Assembly: GCA_012026795.1 (NCBI GenBank)
Contig: VEPM01000001.1
Location: forward strand, 186,001-250,000
DNA: 64,000 bases
Direction of reading: 5' to 3'
DNA from: Candidatus Methanoperedens sp.
GTDB lineage: Archaea; Halobacteriota; Methanosarcinia; Methanosarcinales; Methanoperedenaceae
The notes beneath the pieces were generated by a model. That model was not told where the DNA came from. It ran no database searches and saw only the letters and a list, made by a program, of their open reading frames with translations. Every line of letters starts with the position of its first letter. Position 1 is the first letter of the stretch. The position numbers and the translations under genes are program-made. This document shows positions 23,898-32,097 of the stretch, in pieces.

Positions 23898-24351
23898 ATT
23901 TACCGCTGTTAATTGCCGCGATTGCTTCCTTGGGTTTTAATCCTTCAAAAGTTACACCAAGGGGAACGCATGAACCAACAACCTCTTTCACTGTATTTTT
24001 CAATGATTTTGCAAGAGTGTCGTTCTTTTTCATTTTGGCGATCTTGACAGCCTGTTTGGCCGTTATATTGCCAGCGGTCACAGTATTCGGTGTTCCTGAG
24101 CCCTTTTCGATGCCAGCCTCTTTTATTATGAGTGCTGATGTCGGGGGCGTTCCCACCGTTATTGTGAATTGTTTCTTATCATCAACGATTACTTTGACCG
24201 GAACCTGCATTCCCTTAAAAGCTGCTGTCTGTTCATTTATTTTATCTATTATTGCCTTTACATTTACGCCAAGCGGGCCAAGTGATGGACCCAGTGGCGG
24301 ACCTGCGGACGCTGAACCGCCGGAAACCAATGCTTCTACAACGCTAACCAT
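23869..24351 (-). CDS. rpl11: 50S ribosomal protein L11
   Basis: Archaeal L11, 160 residues, of the GTPase-associated centre. The N-terminal GSASAGPPLGPSLGPLGVN is the conserved proline-rich loop bound near 23S rRNA, and the C-terminal RNA-binding domain is complete. It follows spt5 and secE as in other archaea. The usual downstream genes for L1, L10 and L12 are missing: tnpB on the opposite strand begins 10 bp beyond the stop. The extreme tail SEFSEPK coincides with a hairpin and may have been altered by the insertion. Confidence 0.97.
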   Translation of the reverse strand: MVSVVEALVSGGSASAGPPLGPSLGPLGVNVKAIIDKINEQTAAFKGMQVPVKVIVDDKKQFTITVGTPPTSALIIKEAGIEKGSGTPNTVTAGNITAKQAVKIAKMKKNDTLAKSLKNTVKEVVGSCVPLGVTFEGLKPKEAIAAINSGKFDSEFSEPK

Positions 24352-24371
24352 TTTAATATCTCCTGTTAATA

Positions 24372-24842
24372 TTATTTCTCTTCTTCATCTTCTCGTTTCA
24401 ATATTCGAACATTATCACCGCGAACTGTTACAGGGATGGGAACCATCGCCTCGAACAATTCGACTGTAATCTCTTCATGAGTTGAATCAATCCTTTTTAC
24501 CCGTGCTTTTTCTCCCTTGAATGGACCTGATATCAGTTCCACTATGCTTCCTTCTGTAATTCCGGTAACGGAAAGCTTGGGCGTAAGGAAATGGGATATT
24601 TCATCGAAACTTGACTGGCCTTTGATCATCGCCCTGGCATGGGGGACATCCTGGATGACCTCATCCACTGCTTCAGGACTTGCGGCTTCGACAAGAACAT
24701 AGCCTTTCAGTTCATCAGGGGCAAGCACTGCATAAATGCCCAGATGCTCTTTCCTGGTAACTTTCTCTATCAAATTCGCTACCGTCCTTTCCTGGTTCGC
24801 TGTTGTCTTGATGACATATATGGCGGCAGCTTCATCGTTCAT
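24372..24842 (-). CDS. spt5: Transcription elongation factor Spt5 (NusG homologue)
   Basis: This 156-residue protein has an N-terminal NGN domain (IYVIKTTANQERTVANLI ... KGYVLVEA) and a C-terminal KOW domain (EGSIVELISGPFKGEKARVK). It binds the clamp of RNA polymerase and promotes processivity. It overlaps secE upstream by four bases and is followed by rpl11, the canonical secE-spt5-rpl11 arrangement. Confidence 0.96.
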   Translation of the reverse strand: MNDEAAAIYVIKTTANQERTVANLIEKVTRKEHLGIYAVLAPDELKGYVLVEAASPEAVDEVIQDVPHARAMIKGQSSFDEISHFLTPKLSVTGITEGSIVELISGPFKGEKARVKRIDSTHEEITVELFEAMVPIPVTVRGDNVRILKREDEEEK

Positions 24843-25036
24843 TTAAACCATCCCGGCATTACCGTTATTAATATATAAATGATAAAACCTATGAATCCTA
24901 CTAAAAGTATACCTGCACCCGCTACTTTTGCAATCACTGAAAATTCTTCTCTTGATGGTTTCCTTGTAAGCTTGAGTACTCTGATGTAGTCATTTAGTCT
25001 CAAAGGAACGTTCCCTATTTCTTTATCTTCGAACAA
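24839..25036 (-). CDS. secE: Preprotein translocase subunit SecE (Sec61-gamma)
   Basis: A 65-residue protein with one C-terminal TM helix (AGAGILLVGFIGFIIYILITVM) and an amphipathic N-terminal helix containing RVLKLTRKPSREEF, the hallmark of archaeal SecE/Sss1. A stop codon lies shortly upstream in frame, which leaves the TTG at 25036 as the best start. Upstream gap 25037-25149 is A/T-rich and probably holds the promoter. Confidence 0.93.
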   Translation of the reverse strand: MFEDKEIGNVPLRLNDYIRVLKLTRKPSREEFSVIAKVAGAGILLVGFIGFIIYILITVMPGWFK

Positions 25037-25149
25037 TGTTTTTCACATCCATGATTTTAATGATTGCATAATTATTATAAAAGCTACCCTAAAATAATAG
25101 CAGTCTATAATTATACTCAACATAAAAATAGTTTTCGATTAAGAGAATC

Positions 25150-25527
25150 CTAAGAAAATGGAGAACATTCTTTGAAATTCGTAAGTTCTTCTGGTAATAA
25201 TTTGTATACCATTGGTCTTAATTTCCTGTACCATTCATAAGAAACTAAAACAAGAGTAAAAGGCACCAGCGCTTCCAATATACCAGAATATGCATCGAAT
25301 TGTTTGATCCCATCTGAAAGATCAGAAAAAATGAAAAATATGCCAAACGAAAAATATAAACAATTTTTTCTTAAGAAAGGTCTGGTTATTATTGACCTTG
25401 CTAATTCTTTATCAATATCCCTCCACAGGAATAATATCTGGATTGAAAGGAAAACAAAAGATAGATACAAGATATATATCAAAGAATCAATAATTTTATA
25501 AATTATAATTTCATTTGAATTATCCAT
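25150..25527 (-). CDS. Small membrane protein of unknown function
   Basis: A 125-residue protein with about three hydrophobic segments (roughly residues 13-33, 55-67 and 84-98) and a polar C-terminus. An AGGGTAGGAT site immediately before the ATG supports it as a real gene. I recognise no family. It lies between secE and the ATP-grasp gene, alone in its own transcription unit, and its codon use is A/T-rich compared with its neighbours. Confidence 0.5.
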   Translation of the reverse strand: MDNSNEIIIYKIIDSLIYILYLSFVFLSIQILFLWRDIDKELARSIITRPFLRKNCLYFSFGIFFIFSDLSDGIKQFDAYSGILEALVPFTLVLVSYEWYRKLRPMVYKLLPEELTNFKECSPFS

Positions 25528-25587
25528 ATTATCCTACCCTTTAATTCAACCCATATTATGATGATGATTATTATATACTTTGTGGTA

Positions 25588-26460
25588 TCACTTAATTAAA
25601 TTCTTTATATATTCAATAATATCGATCGTGACATCCACCCCACACGCCTCGAATATACCTTTGCCGGAGGGCGTTCCATTGATCTCAATAACATAAGGTT
25701 TATCACCTTCGATAATATCCACGCCAGCGTAAGTCGTTCCTATAATCTTTGAAGCTTCCAGGCTCAATTTTTCCTGTTCTCCTGTCAATATGCAGGGTCT
25801 GGCGCTGCCTCCCTGGCTCAGGTTATTGATCCAGCTCCCTTCTGGAGCTATCCTGTAGATCGAGCCCATCACTTTATTATCCACAACAAATACCCTGATG
25901 TCCCTTCCGGGATTGGGAATAAATTCCTGGATATACACAAGACCGTTTTTTTCAAGCAGCGCCTTGAGTTTCTGCCTTCCCCTCTCATTATTTTTAACGC
26001 ATTCTACGCCAATCCCTTTATATCCGAATACAGGCTTCACCACAGCGCGCCCGAAAGATGATAATGCATCAAACGCTTCCTCCTGGCAGTTCGTCACCAG
26101 GGTTTCGGGTGTATTGATCCCATTTTTACGGAACATATAACTTGAAACATATTTATTGGCAGACCTTGCTATTGATCCTGGTGAATTGATGACCGTTATA
26201 CCAAGCTCTTCAAGCTGGCAGAGGATATCGAACCTGAAAGAAACATCATTTCTTGTTGAAGGCCCGAGGTCTCTTACAATGACAGCATCAAGAGTTGTAA
26301 GATCGATCTCCTTTGAGTATAACTTACCTGATAAAATGTTTGAAGTCGCTTCACTGAAGCTAAAAGCCAGGGCATCCATCCCACATCGCGTAACGGAATT
26401 CTGGAATGCAACTCCAGTCCAATCTGTCGGGTCTGTTACTGAAATACCTATCCTTTTCAT
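25588..26460 (-). CDS. RimK-family ATP-grasp ligase, MptN/CofF type
   Basis: This protein of about 290 residues has the ATP-grasp fold: a preATP-grasp N-terminal domain, the phosphate-binding loop around AVVKPVFGYKGIGVE, and the metal-binding end YAGVDIIEGDKPYVIEINGT. It resembles enzymes that add glutamate to tetrahydromethanopterin (MptN) or coenzyme F420 (CofF); sequence alone does not separate these from other RimK-like ligases. A TTG start is possible at 26466, but the ATG at 26460 has AGGA at proper spacing. It overlaps the DUF434 gene by four bases, third in the order pelA-DUF434-ligase. Confidence 0.8.
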   Translation of the reverse strand: MKRIGISVTDPTDWTGVAFQNSVTRCGMDALAFSFSEATSNILSGKLYSKEIDLTTLDAVIVRDLGPSTRNDVSFRFDILCQLEELGITVINSPGSIARSANKYVSSYMFRKNGINTPETLVTNCQEEAFDALSSFGRAVVKPVFGYKGIGVECVKNNERGRQKLKALLEKNGLVYIQEFIPNPGRDIRVFVVDNKVMGSIYRIAPEGSWINNLSQGGSARPCILTGEQEKLSLEASKIIGTTYAGVDIIEGDKPYVIEINGTPSGKGIFEACGVDVTIDIIEYIKNLIK

Positions 26461-27128
26461 GTGCAATCCTGTAATTCGTTTATTTTTAAAATCCCGGCTT
26501 CAAGACGCGGGATTTCGCATATTATACAAAAAAGAAAATTAATTGTTTTTCCAGCGTTATCTATTATCACGCCATCACTTGATGCTACGATATCATGAGA
26601 GCACTTCAGATCATGATCTACATGTCTTGAAGTACGGGCATCGCCAATTAAACCTGCCTGATCGATCTTTTCCCTGAGCAGTCCTGCAAGTACACCGCTT
26701 TTACTGATCTGCGAATCAAAAAGAAAATGTACTTCTGAAGGATCTTTCTCTTTCAAGAATGATAATATCAATTCAATGGCATGGTATGTATCCCCGGAAA
26801 TACTGAAATTCCTGGATACGCCCTTTATATCCCTGATAACCCCGTCATCGCAAAGAATTGCTTTTTTCTCAAGTATACTTTCCATTCCGATAATGATATT
26901 ATATCCGTCAATTATGACCTTATTTCCCTGTATTTTATCACATGGCAAGAATTTCAGGCGCCTTTTCTCGGAAACTGACCCTGCGATAACTGCCCTTGAA
27001 AGAAGATGCCTTGAGTCAGAATCTATCCTGTAGTGATCGCATACAAATCCCACCGCGCCTTTCTGGGGGAACCCCCTGTTAAGAAGATATCTGATATCAA
27101 TAGCAGCCTCATCAATCACAATATTCAT
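26457..27128 (-). CDS. DUF434-family conserved archaeal protein
   Basis: This 223-residue protein matches the archaeal DUF434 family of unknown function. Visible features are RGFPQKGAVGFVCDHYRID at the N-terminus, the VIIDGYNIIIGMES segment near residue 90 and LFDSQISKSGVLAGLLREK. An acidic-residue pattern (IDGYN ... LFDSQ ... SSDGVIID) suggests a nuclease-like fold, but I cannot assign a reaction. Four-base overlaps on both sides couple it to pelA and to the ATP-grasp ligase, so a role in RNA or translation quality control is only a context guess. Confidence 0.8.
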   Translation of the reverse strand: MNIVIDEAAIDIRYLLNRGFPQKGAVGFVCDHYRIDSDSRHLLSRAVIAGSVSEKRRLKFLPCDKIQGNKVIIDGYNIIIGMESILEKKAILCDDGVIRDIKGVSRNFSISGDTYHAIELILSFLKEKDPSEVHFLFDSQISKSGVLAGLLREKIDQAGLIGDARTSRHVDHDLKCSHDIVASSDGVIIDNAGKTINFLFCIICEIPRLEAGILKINELQDCT

Positions 27129-28171
27129 GGGTTCACCCGGAACCGCAAAAGTGCGGCTATACCTCCCAGGGCTTCAAGCTTCTTTCCCGGCTCAAACTCC
27201 GTGCTAAATACTACAATTCTTCCCTGTGAATGCTCAACTTCTTTTAAGAAATCATCGATTGATTTGCCTTCACGTTCGGTGCGAAGCAATTCATCAGTAA
27301 TCAAAAGAGTATTGATCGCTCCAAGATCCTGTGCGTTCCTGACATCTGCCATTCCATAGGATACTTTCCCGTTTATGGATATCTCTTTCATCAATTCTTC
27401 AATAAGTTTTGCTTCCCTTCCGATCCTTGATTCTTCCATTATCCTGTCAACTGCGCCTCTTCGGAGAACCTCCTGGAATCCGGATATACCGATTGAAGTG
27501 GTATCTTCAAGAGTCGCTTTTTTTGCGAGTTCAGGTTCCCTCTTTCTTATAAATTCAAGAAAATCCTCTTTTGTAAATCCCGGTCCTGCAAGTATGACAG
27601 CATCCACTTTATCCGCTGCCCATTTTAACTGCGAAGCCAGTTCCCCGAAGAATTCATTACGTGTATTGCCCTCGCCTTTTCCAAGTGATTGCCGGAGAGA
27701 TGACGATTCTTCAACACCGAACTGTCTTACCATTCCAATGGAAGCTTCTCCTTCTTCTATTGTCGCGATAACCACTCTGGGACGCATGGATGCGATCTGG
27801 GCTTCTTTTATTCTTTCCAGCTGGTCGCTCTTCCACTTTTTGATTATGGAAATATCAGTTCCCTCTTCGATATTTATCGTATGGTATGCGCCGGTATCAA
27901 TTCCATCAACTATAGTGCCGTGAACGCGCAGGCGGTTTGCGAACTTATGGAACTCTACTTTCTCGACGCATATCCCGAGTCGCACCGTTTTCTTATCAGC
28001 TTTTTCAGGTCTCAGTTTATCCGTAGCCCCCTCAATACGCCTTTTCGTGAATGCAAAAACACTATCATGCGGCTCAAGTATGTATTTTAAGTGCCACATG
28101 TCATCTAACGATTCCACCCTGAGCGAGATCTCACCATCATTTCCCCGCAGGTCTTTTTTTAAAAGTTTCAT
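27125..28171 (-). CDS. pelA: Pelota (Dom34) mRNA surveillance / ribosome rescue factor
   Basis: Archaeal pelota, about 348 residues, has the N-terminal Lsm-like domain (MKLLKKDLRGNDGEISLRVE), the central eRF1-like domain with AILAGPGFTKEDFLEF-type block and the C-terminal domain ending in GGIAALLRFRVNP. It dissociates stalled ribosomes together with aEF1A (tuf in this window) and ABCE1. The ATG at 28171 has GGTGAT upstream; the frame is open to 28210 but that would overlap the neighbouring gene without a binding site. Confidence 0.96.
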   Translation of the reverse strand: MKLLKKDLRGNDGEISLRVESLDDMWHLKYILEPHDSVFAFTKRRIEGATDKLRPEKADKKTVRLGICVEKVEFHKFANRLRVHGTIVDGIDTGAYHTINIEEGTDISIIKKWKSDQLERIKEAQIASMRPRVVIATIEEGEASIGMVRQFGVEESSSLRQSLGKGEGNTRNEFFGELASQLKWAADKVDAVILAGPGFTKEDFLEFIRKREPELAKKATLEDTTSIGISGFQEVLRRGAVDRIMEESRIGREAKLIEELMKEISINGKVSYGMADVRNAQDLGAINTLLITDELLRTEREGKSIDDFLKEVEHSQGRIVVFSTEFEPGKKLEALGGIAALLRFRVNP

Positions 28172-28175
28172 CCAA

Positions 28176-28697
28176 TCACCATAATTTCCGGACAATATAA
28201 AATAATGCAATTACTAAAATAACTCCGGTTATCCAGATTATAAATTCAGGAATGGGTTGTTCCTTAGGTGGGGCGCTGTAGTTTGTTTGTTCCGGGGTCT
28301 TAACAGGTGTTATTTCGATAATTTTTGGCACGGGCATGTCAGAATCAATGTATTGGTACACAGGAAAAAAAGAAACAAGATTTGTATCCTTTGAACCCGA
28401 ATATATATTATCCACTTTCAGGGATAATATTGTCCTGTTAGTCTTATTATAAGTGAAATACTCTTTAAGATGTATAATTTCACTCTTCACGATCGTGTCG
28501 TTTGATTCTAATTCAAGCCAGACGGAATCCTCATTGCTCACACTTTTTAATTTTATTACATATCCCTGGGAAAGGCCATATGAATCTCCCGTGGAAAGAT
28601 AAAAATCAGTCCCATTCAGGATAATATCATTTGCAGCTGACCCTGAAAGTGTAAGAATAATTAAAGATACCACTAAAGACGATACAATTTTACCCAT
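28176..28697 (-). CDS. Surface protein with signal peptide and PEF-CTERM-like anchor
   Basis: A 173-residue protein with a cleavable-looking signal peptide (MGKIVSSLVVSLIILTLSGS), a beta-rich outer domain with several Asn sequons, a Pro/Thr-rich spacer and a C-terminal IPEFIIWITGVILVIALFY helix ended by RK residues. PEF before a TM helix and a basic tail is the pattern of PEF-CTERM archaeosortase substrates. The outer domain resembles parts of S-layer-type proteins. It stops 4 bp before pelA and is probably co-transcribed with it. Confidence 0.65.
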   Translation of the reverse strand: MGKIVSSLVVSLIILTLSGSAANDIILNGTDFYLSTGDSYGLSQGYVIKLKSVSNEDSVWLELESNDTIVKSEIIHLKEYFTYNKTNRTILSLKVDNIYSGSKDTNLVSFFPVYQYIDSDMPVPKIIEITPVKTPEQTNYSAPPKEQPIPEFIIWITGVILVIALFYIVRKLW

Positions 28698-28724
28698 TTG
28701 TTTTCATTGACATTATACACATGC

Positions 28725-28732
28725 TTATATAT
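28725..28732 (+). promoter_or_regulatory. TATA element of the small TBP-like gene
   Basis: TTATATAT lies 29-36 bases before the ATG at 28761. With the usual archaeal spacing of about 25 bases, transcription would begin within a few bases of the start codon, and no Shine-Dalgarno sequence is visible. The mRNA is therefore probably leaderless. Confidence 0.5.
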
Positions 28733-28760
28733 TTGCTTTACATCTCACACAAAACAGAAT

Positions 28761-29015
28761 ATGGTTATTTCAGTCAGGGTATGCTCAGGAAGGACAGCTT
28801 TTGAAGTGAGCACCAATATTAAGATCGATCTGATCAAGGCAAGTTGTGTTCTTGATCCGAAAATTTCAACAAAACACATATTATTGCTGACATATAAGGG
28901 AGTAGACGTCTCAATGTATCCAAGCGGCAGGATGCTTATAAAAGCAAAAACCAGGGAAGAATCAATTGAAATTGCGCGTAACCTCTTAACAGACCTTGGT
29001 TTTGTTGAAATTTGA
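28761..29015 (+). CDS. Small protein resembling one TATA-binding-protein (TBP) repeat
   Basis: An 84-residue protein starting MVISVRVCSGRTAFEVSTNI. The second half, with DVSMYPSGRMLIKAKTREES followed by an amphipathic helix (IEIARNLLTDLG), has the strand-SGK-strand-helix pattern of a TBP half-repeat. True TBP has two such repeats (about 180 residues), so this would be a single-repeat relative. The match is by eye only. It stands alone between divergent and convergent genes. The longer frame from 28698 lacks a ribosome binding site. Confidence 0.55.
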   Translation: MVISVRVCSGRTAFEVSTNIKIDLIKASCVLDPKISTKHILLLTYKGVDVSMYPSGRMLIKAKTREESIEIARNLLTDLGFVEI

Positions 29016-29099
29016 ATTATATTACATTTTATATCATATTTTATACCATATTTGTTACCAAAAACTATTAATCATGATAAAACAGAATAACCAATTACC

Positions 29100-29397
29100 A
29101 TATATCATCATGAATGTGGTTGAATATGGTGCACGCTATGATGAGCTAGTATGAAATCGGCAGAAAAGCCATATTGGAAATAGAAAAAGAATTTCCAAGT
29201 TTCCCGGGCGTAAAGGTCCTGTGGCCATACATGGTCTAAAAGGAAGTGGCTCGACTGGGATTTCACCCGATGGGGGTGCAATGAGAAAGCGCATGGAGCG
29301 CAATTTGCAGCAGGCAATCACAAATGTTTGTGTTGCAAGGGTGCTGCAGGCCCTGCGGAAATTATCCGGGGGTCAGCTCATCAACCCACTCATTAAT
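29100..29397 (+). other. Hairpin-rich interval, candidate structured RNA or degraded gene
   Basis: No convincing gene fills this interval. It begins with a TATA-like CATATAT (29099-29105). It holds several stems: TTGGAAAT/ATTTCCAA with a 9-nt loop (29174-29198), CACCC/GGGTG (29264-29278), GCGC/GCGC (29289-29301) and CACAAA/TTTGTG (29319-29332). Its G+C content is clearly higher than the A/T-rich flank at 29016-29100. An open frame of about 80 codons ending at 29403 (GLKGSGSTGISPDGG) has no recognisable family, so a gene remnant is the alternative. Confidence 0.35.
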
Positions 29398-30783
29398 TTA
29401 TAGATTTTTCAATATTCCCCTTCCTGCAATCACACCGGTTGCCGCAGCATTCACAATATCTCTTGAAAGCCCTGCGCCATCCCCGGCCGCGAAAAGATTC
29501 CTGACGCTTGATTCCATGTCACGGTTAACAATTACCTGCATCGAATAAAACTTAATCTCCGGAGCGTATAATAGTGTGGAATCCGCCGCTACACCCGGTA
29601 TAATCTCATTTAGTACATCAAGCCCTTCCCTGATATCGGTAACGATGCGGTGCGGCAGGGCCATGGAAATATCTCCAGGCGTGACATCTTTAAGTGTATT
29701 TATGACCTGGTTCTTTTTAAGCCTGTGCTGGGTGGTTCGCCTTCCGCGGCGCAGGTCGCCCATCCTCTGGATCACAGGTTTCCCGCCGCCTATAGTTGTT
29801 GCAAGCTTTGCAATAGACCTTCCATAGCGTACTGTATTCTCGATGGGTTCAGTGAGTTCGACCCTGACGATAAAAGCAAAATTCGTATTCTCTGATTGCT
29901 CGTTCGTCATGGAATGGCCATTAGTGGCGATAAAATCCTCATATTCTTCCTTTACCACAAAACCCCTTTCATTGGTACAGAAAGTCCTTACAAAATCATC
30001 ATATGTCTTTGTCTGTATGTGGAATTTGGGGTCATGATTTATGTATGTTATCGGATCCATTATTATCGAAGGGACTTCAACCCTTACTCCCACATCAATG
30101 GGAGCATATTTTGCCTCAATTTTGTGTTTATGCAAAATCTCATCGATCCATTTCGCGCCTACCCTTCCAGGCGCAATGATAGTAAAGCGGGAACTGATCT
30201 TTGTGCCGTCCGATAAAACAACACCTGTGCAGGTATTTTCTTCTATGACCAGGTCCTCTACTTTCGTATCAAGCAGGAACTCAACGCCTTTCTCTTTCAT
30301 GTCCTTTTCAAAATTTTCGATAACTATGGGCGCATTATCAGACCCGATATGCCTCTGGATAATTTCAATGAATCGCGCCCCGACAGACGCTGCCCTTCGC
30401 TTTAACTGCTCCACCTCATCGCCTTTAGGAATATAAAGATGGTCAGGAGCTCCGTATTTCAGGAATACCTTATCCACATAATCAACAAGCTGCCATGCGT
30501 ATTGAACATCACCCGTTTGCTCGGCAAGATCCCCTCCGATGTCCGGACGAAGGTTGAGAGTCCCATCAGAATATGTCCCTGCGCCGCCCACGCCGCACAT
30601 GATGTCGCATGGGTCGCAATGGGTGCAGATGCCGCGGCGCTTCATTTTGCATTCCCGCTCTTTAATTTCACGGCCCATGTCTATGACAAGGACATCCATC
30701 TTTTGCGCAAGCTCATGCGCTGCAAATATCCCTGCAGGTCCTGCGCCTACAATAATTACATCATATTCCTTTTTTTGCATCAT
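29398..30783 (-). CDS. FAD-dependent dehydrogenase (COG2509-type)
   Basis: A 461-residue flavoprotein with an N-terminal Rossmann fold FAD motif (VIIVGAGPAGIFAAHELA) and the C-terminal FAD-contacting LFAAGDGAGLSRDIVNAAATG. A cysteine cluster CTHCDPCDIMCG near residue 53 precedes GGAGTYSDGTLN, a hallmark of this NAD(FAD)-utilising dehydrogenase family. The substrate is unknown. The start overlaps the purP stop by four bases, so the two are co-expressed. Confidence 0.85.
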   Translation of the reverse strand: MMQKKEYDVIIVGAGPAGIFAAHELAQKMDVLVIDMGREIKERECKMKRRGICTHCDPCDIMCGVGGAGTYSDGTLNLRPDIGGDLAEQTGDVQYAWQLVDYVDKVFLKYGAPDHLYIPKGDEVEQLKRRAASVGARFIEIIQRHIGSDNAPIVIENFEKDMKEKGVEFLLDTKVEDLVIEENTCTGVVLSDGTKISSRFTIIAPGRVGAKWIDEILHKHKIEAKYAPIDVGVRVEVPSIIMDPITYINHDPKFHIQTKTYDDFVRTFCTNERGFVVKEEYEDFIATNGHSMTNEQSENTNFAFIVRVELTEPIENTVRYGRSIAKLATTIGGGKPVIQRMGDLRRGRRTTQHRLKKNQVINTLKDVTPGDISMALPHRIVTDIREGLDVLNEIIPGVAADSTLLYAPEIKFYSMQVIVNRDMESSVRNLFAAGDGAGLSRDIVNAAATGVIAGRGILKNL

Positions 30784-31850
30784 GATATTACTTCCTTGAG
30801 CGAATCAGTATCCTGCGCAATTTTTATCTCGCGAGCCATACGCCGCCCCATAGATAGTTTCTCTTCTATGAGATCCGAATATGGCGAACCGGAAATGAAA
30901 AGATTGGTCCCTGCAACTATGCGGGCTGATATCTCGAAAACCTTCAATTCAAGTGTGTCTGTTACAACAGTTTCAAGACAGAACGGCCCGATCATGCCCC
31001 CGAATAACTCAAGTGATCTCTCCACTACCTTCTCTCCCATCTCGAAAATCTTGGGAAGAAGCGATTCCCGTATCATAAGAGGTAGGTTTCCCGTCACTAC
31101 AAAAGTCGGATAAATGCCGGCTTCTGCAAGCTCGGTGGGCGATCCGATCCTGAATATCTCATCCGCATTTGATTCAACGCGCCTGTCGATTCCAAGGAGT
31201 TCAAGTGATCCGGTACTCAGCTTATAGCCGTCATTCTTGATTGGTGAGTAAAAATAATGCATGTAATAACGCGTCCCGAGAACGAACTCCTGAATGGTGT
31301 ATTTTTCAGCAGGATTGATCCGTTTCTGGAAATCAGAATAATTCTTCACAACAAAAAATCCCATACCGCCTTTTGCTCCATAATACTTGACCATCATGGG
31401 AGAATCGATATCTTCCGGATTCTTTATCTGGCGCGGCATTTTTATACCCGCTGATTCCAGCCATTTGCGGCTCATATCCCGGTCCGATTCCCATTCAAGA
31501 ACGCTCCGGTTTCCGTATGTGGGAAGGCGAAGCTTCTGGAAATTCTCATGCCCAAGATATTCCACGAAAGACCCGTGCGGGATTATGATCGCATTCTTTG
31601 CTGCAAGCTCTTTTGTTTTTGAAAGGATTTCCTTATAATCTTTTACAATGAAAAATTCATCCGGCTTTCCTTTCGGGAAGGCATCATAGAATTTTGGAGG
31701 CGATCCTACACTTATTCCGATGGTCCTGAAGCCCTCTTTCCTGGCCCCGTCAAATATCTGAAGGCTGCTATGTGAACAAACAGTAGCAATAGCTATATTC
31801 TCCTTATCGTAGCCATCTAAAATCCTGAGTATCTCCTTCTTTTCTACCAT
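30780..31850 (-). CDS. purP: PurP-type formate-dependent AICAR formyltransferase (ATP-grasp)
   Basis: A 356-residue protein of the archaeal PurP family, which uses formate and ATP to formylate AICAR in the ninth step of purine synthesis, replacing the folate enzyme. Conserved stretches include ATVCSHSSLQIFDGARKEGF at the N-terminus, VKYYGAKGGMGFFV in the ATP-grasp loop, IQEFVLGTRYYMHYFYSP and FEISARIVAGTN. Archaea often have several PurP paralogues, not all catalytic; I cannot tell which this is. A TATA-like region lies upstream at about 31875. Confidence 0.88.
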   Translation of the reverse strand: MVEKKEILRILDGYDKENIAIATVCSHSSLQIFDGARKEGFRTIGISVGSPPKFYDAFPKGKPDEFFIVKDYKEILSKTKELAAKNAIIIPHGSFVEYLGHENFQKLRLPTYGNRSVLEWESDRDMSRKWLESAGIKMPRQIKNPEDIDSPMMVKYYGAKGGMGFFVVKNYSDFQKRINPAEKYTIQEFVLGTRYYMHYFYSPIKNDGYKLSTGSLELLGIDRRVESNADEIFRIGSPTELAEAGIYPTFVVTGNLPLMIRESLLPKIFEMGEKVVERSLELFGGMIGPFCLETVVTDTLELKVFEISARIVAGTNLFISGSPYSDLIEEKLSMGRRMAREIKIAQDTDSLKEVIS

Positions 31851-31953
31851 TATGCACCTGTATAGTGCAACAGTTATATATTTTACCGGGTTAATTAATG
31901 TTATGGCTGATACTCTTCAGCCTCGTTAGAAAAAAACGATTAGCAGGTTTCAA

Positions 31954-32097
31954 TTATTTCCATTCATACATTTCGACATGTGGGGTCTCACATTGCAGGC
32001 AGCTTCCGCACATCACATTCACATTGAACTGTGGCGCATTGCACTCCTCGCATGGTGTACACACCTCACAACCCTTATTGCATTGGCGTAGATCCAT
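31954..32097 (-). CDS. 47-residue cysteine-rich protein (eight Cys)
   Basis: A short frame encodes MDLRQCNKGCEVCTPCEECN and a second half with VMCGSCLQCETP. Cysteines fall at 6, 10, 13, 16, 19, 30, 33 and 36: CxxxCxxCxxCxxC, then CxxCxxC. This dense, regular spacing is unlikely by chance and suggests iron-sulfur or zinc binding. No good ribosome binding site stands directly before the ATG; an AGGAGGT lies about 45 bases upstream. The flanks 31851-31953 and 32098-32243 hold nothing else that I can see. I recognise no family. Confidence 0.6.
   Translation of the reverse strand: MDLRQCNKGCEVCTPCEECNAPQFNVNVMCGSCLQCETPHVEMYEWK

Noticed and set aside
27375-27923. Forward reading frame of about 180 codons opposite pelA
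   Set aside because: Composition is that of an antisense frame; pelA is certain.
29130-29165. Box C-like ATGATGA as part of a C/D guide RNA
   Set aside because: No matching CTGA box D at the right distance was found.
29108-29321. Two overlapping reverse frames of 61 and 69 codons in the hairpin-rich interval
   Set aside because: Neither has a binding site or family pattern, and both cross the stems; treated as non-coding or remnant.
30439-31113. Long forward reading frame (about 224 codons) opposite the FAD dehydrogenase and purP
   Set aside because: It has no family features or binding site, and both reverse-strand genes over it are clearly real, so it is an antisense shadow.
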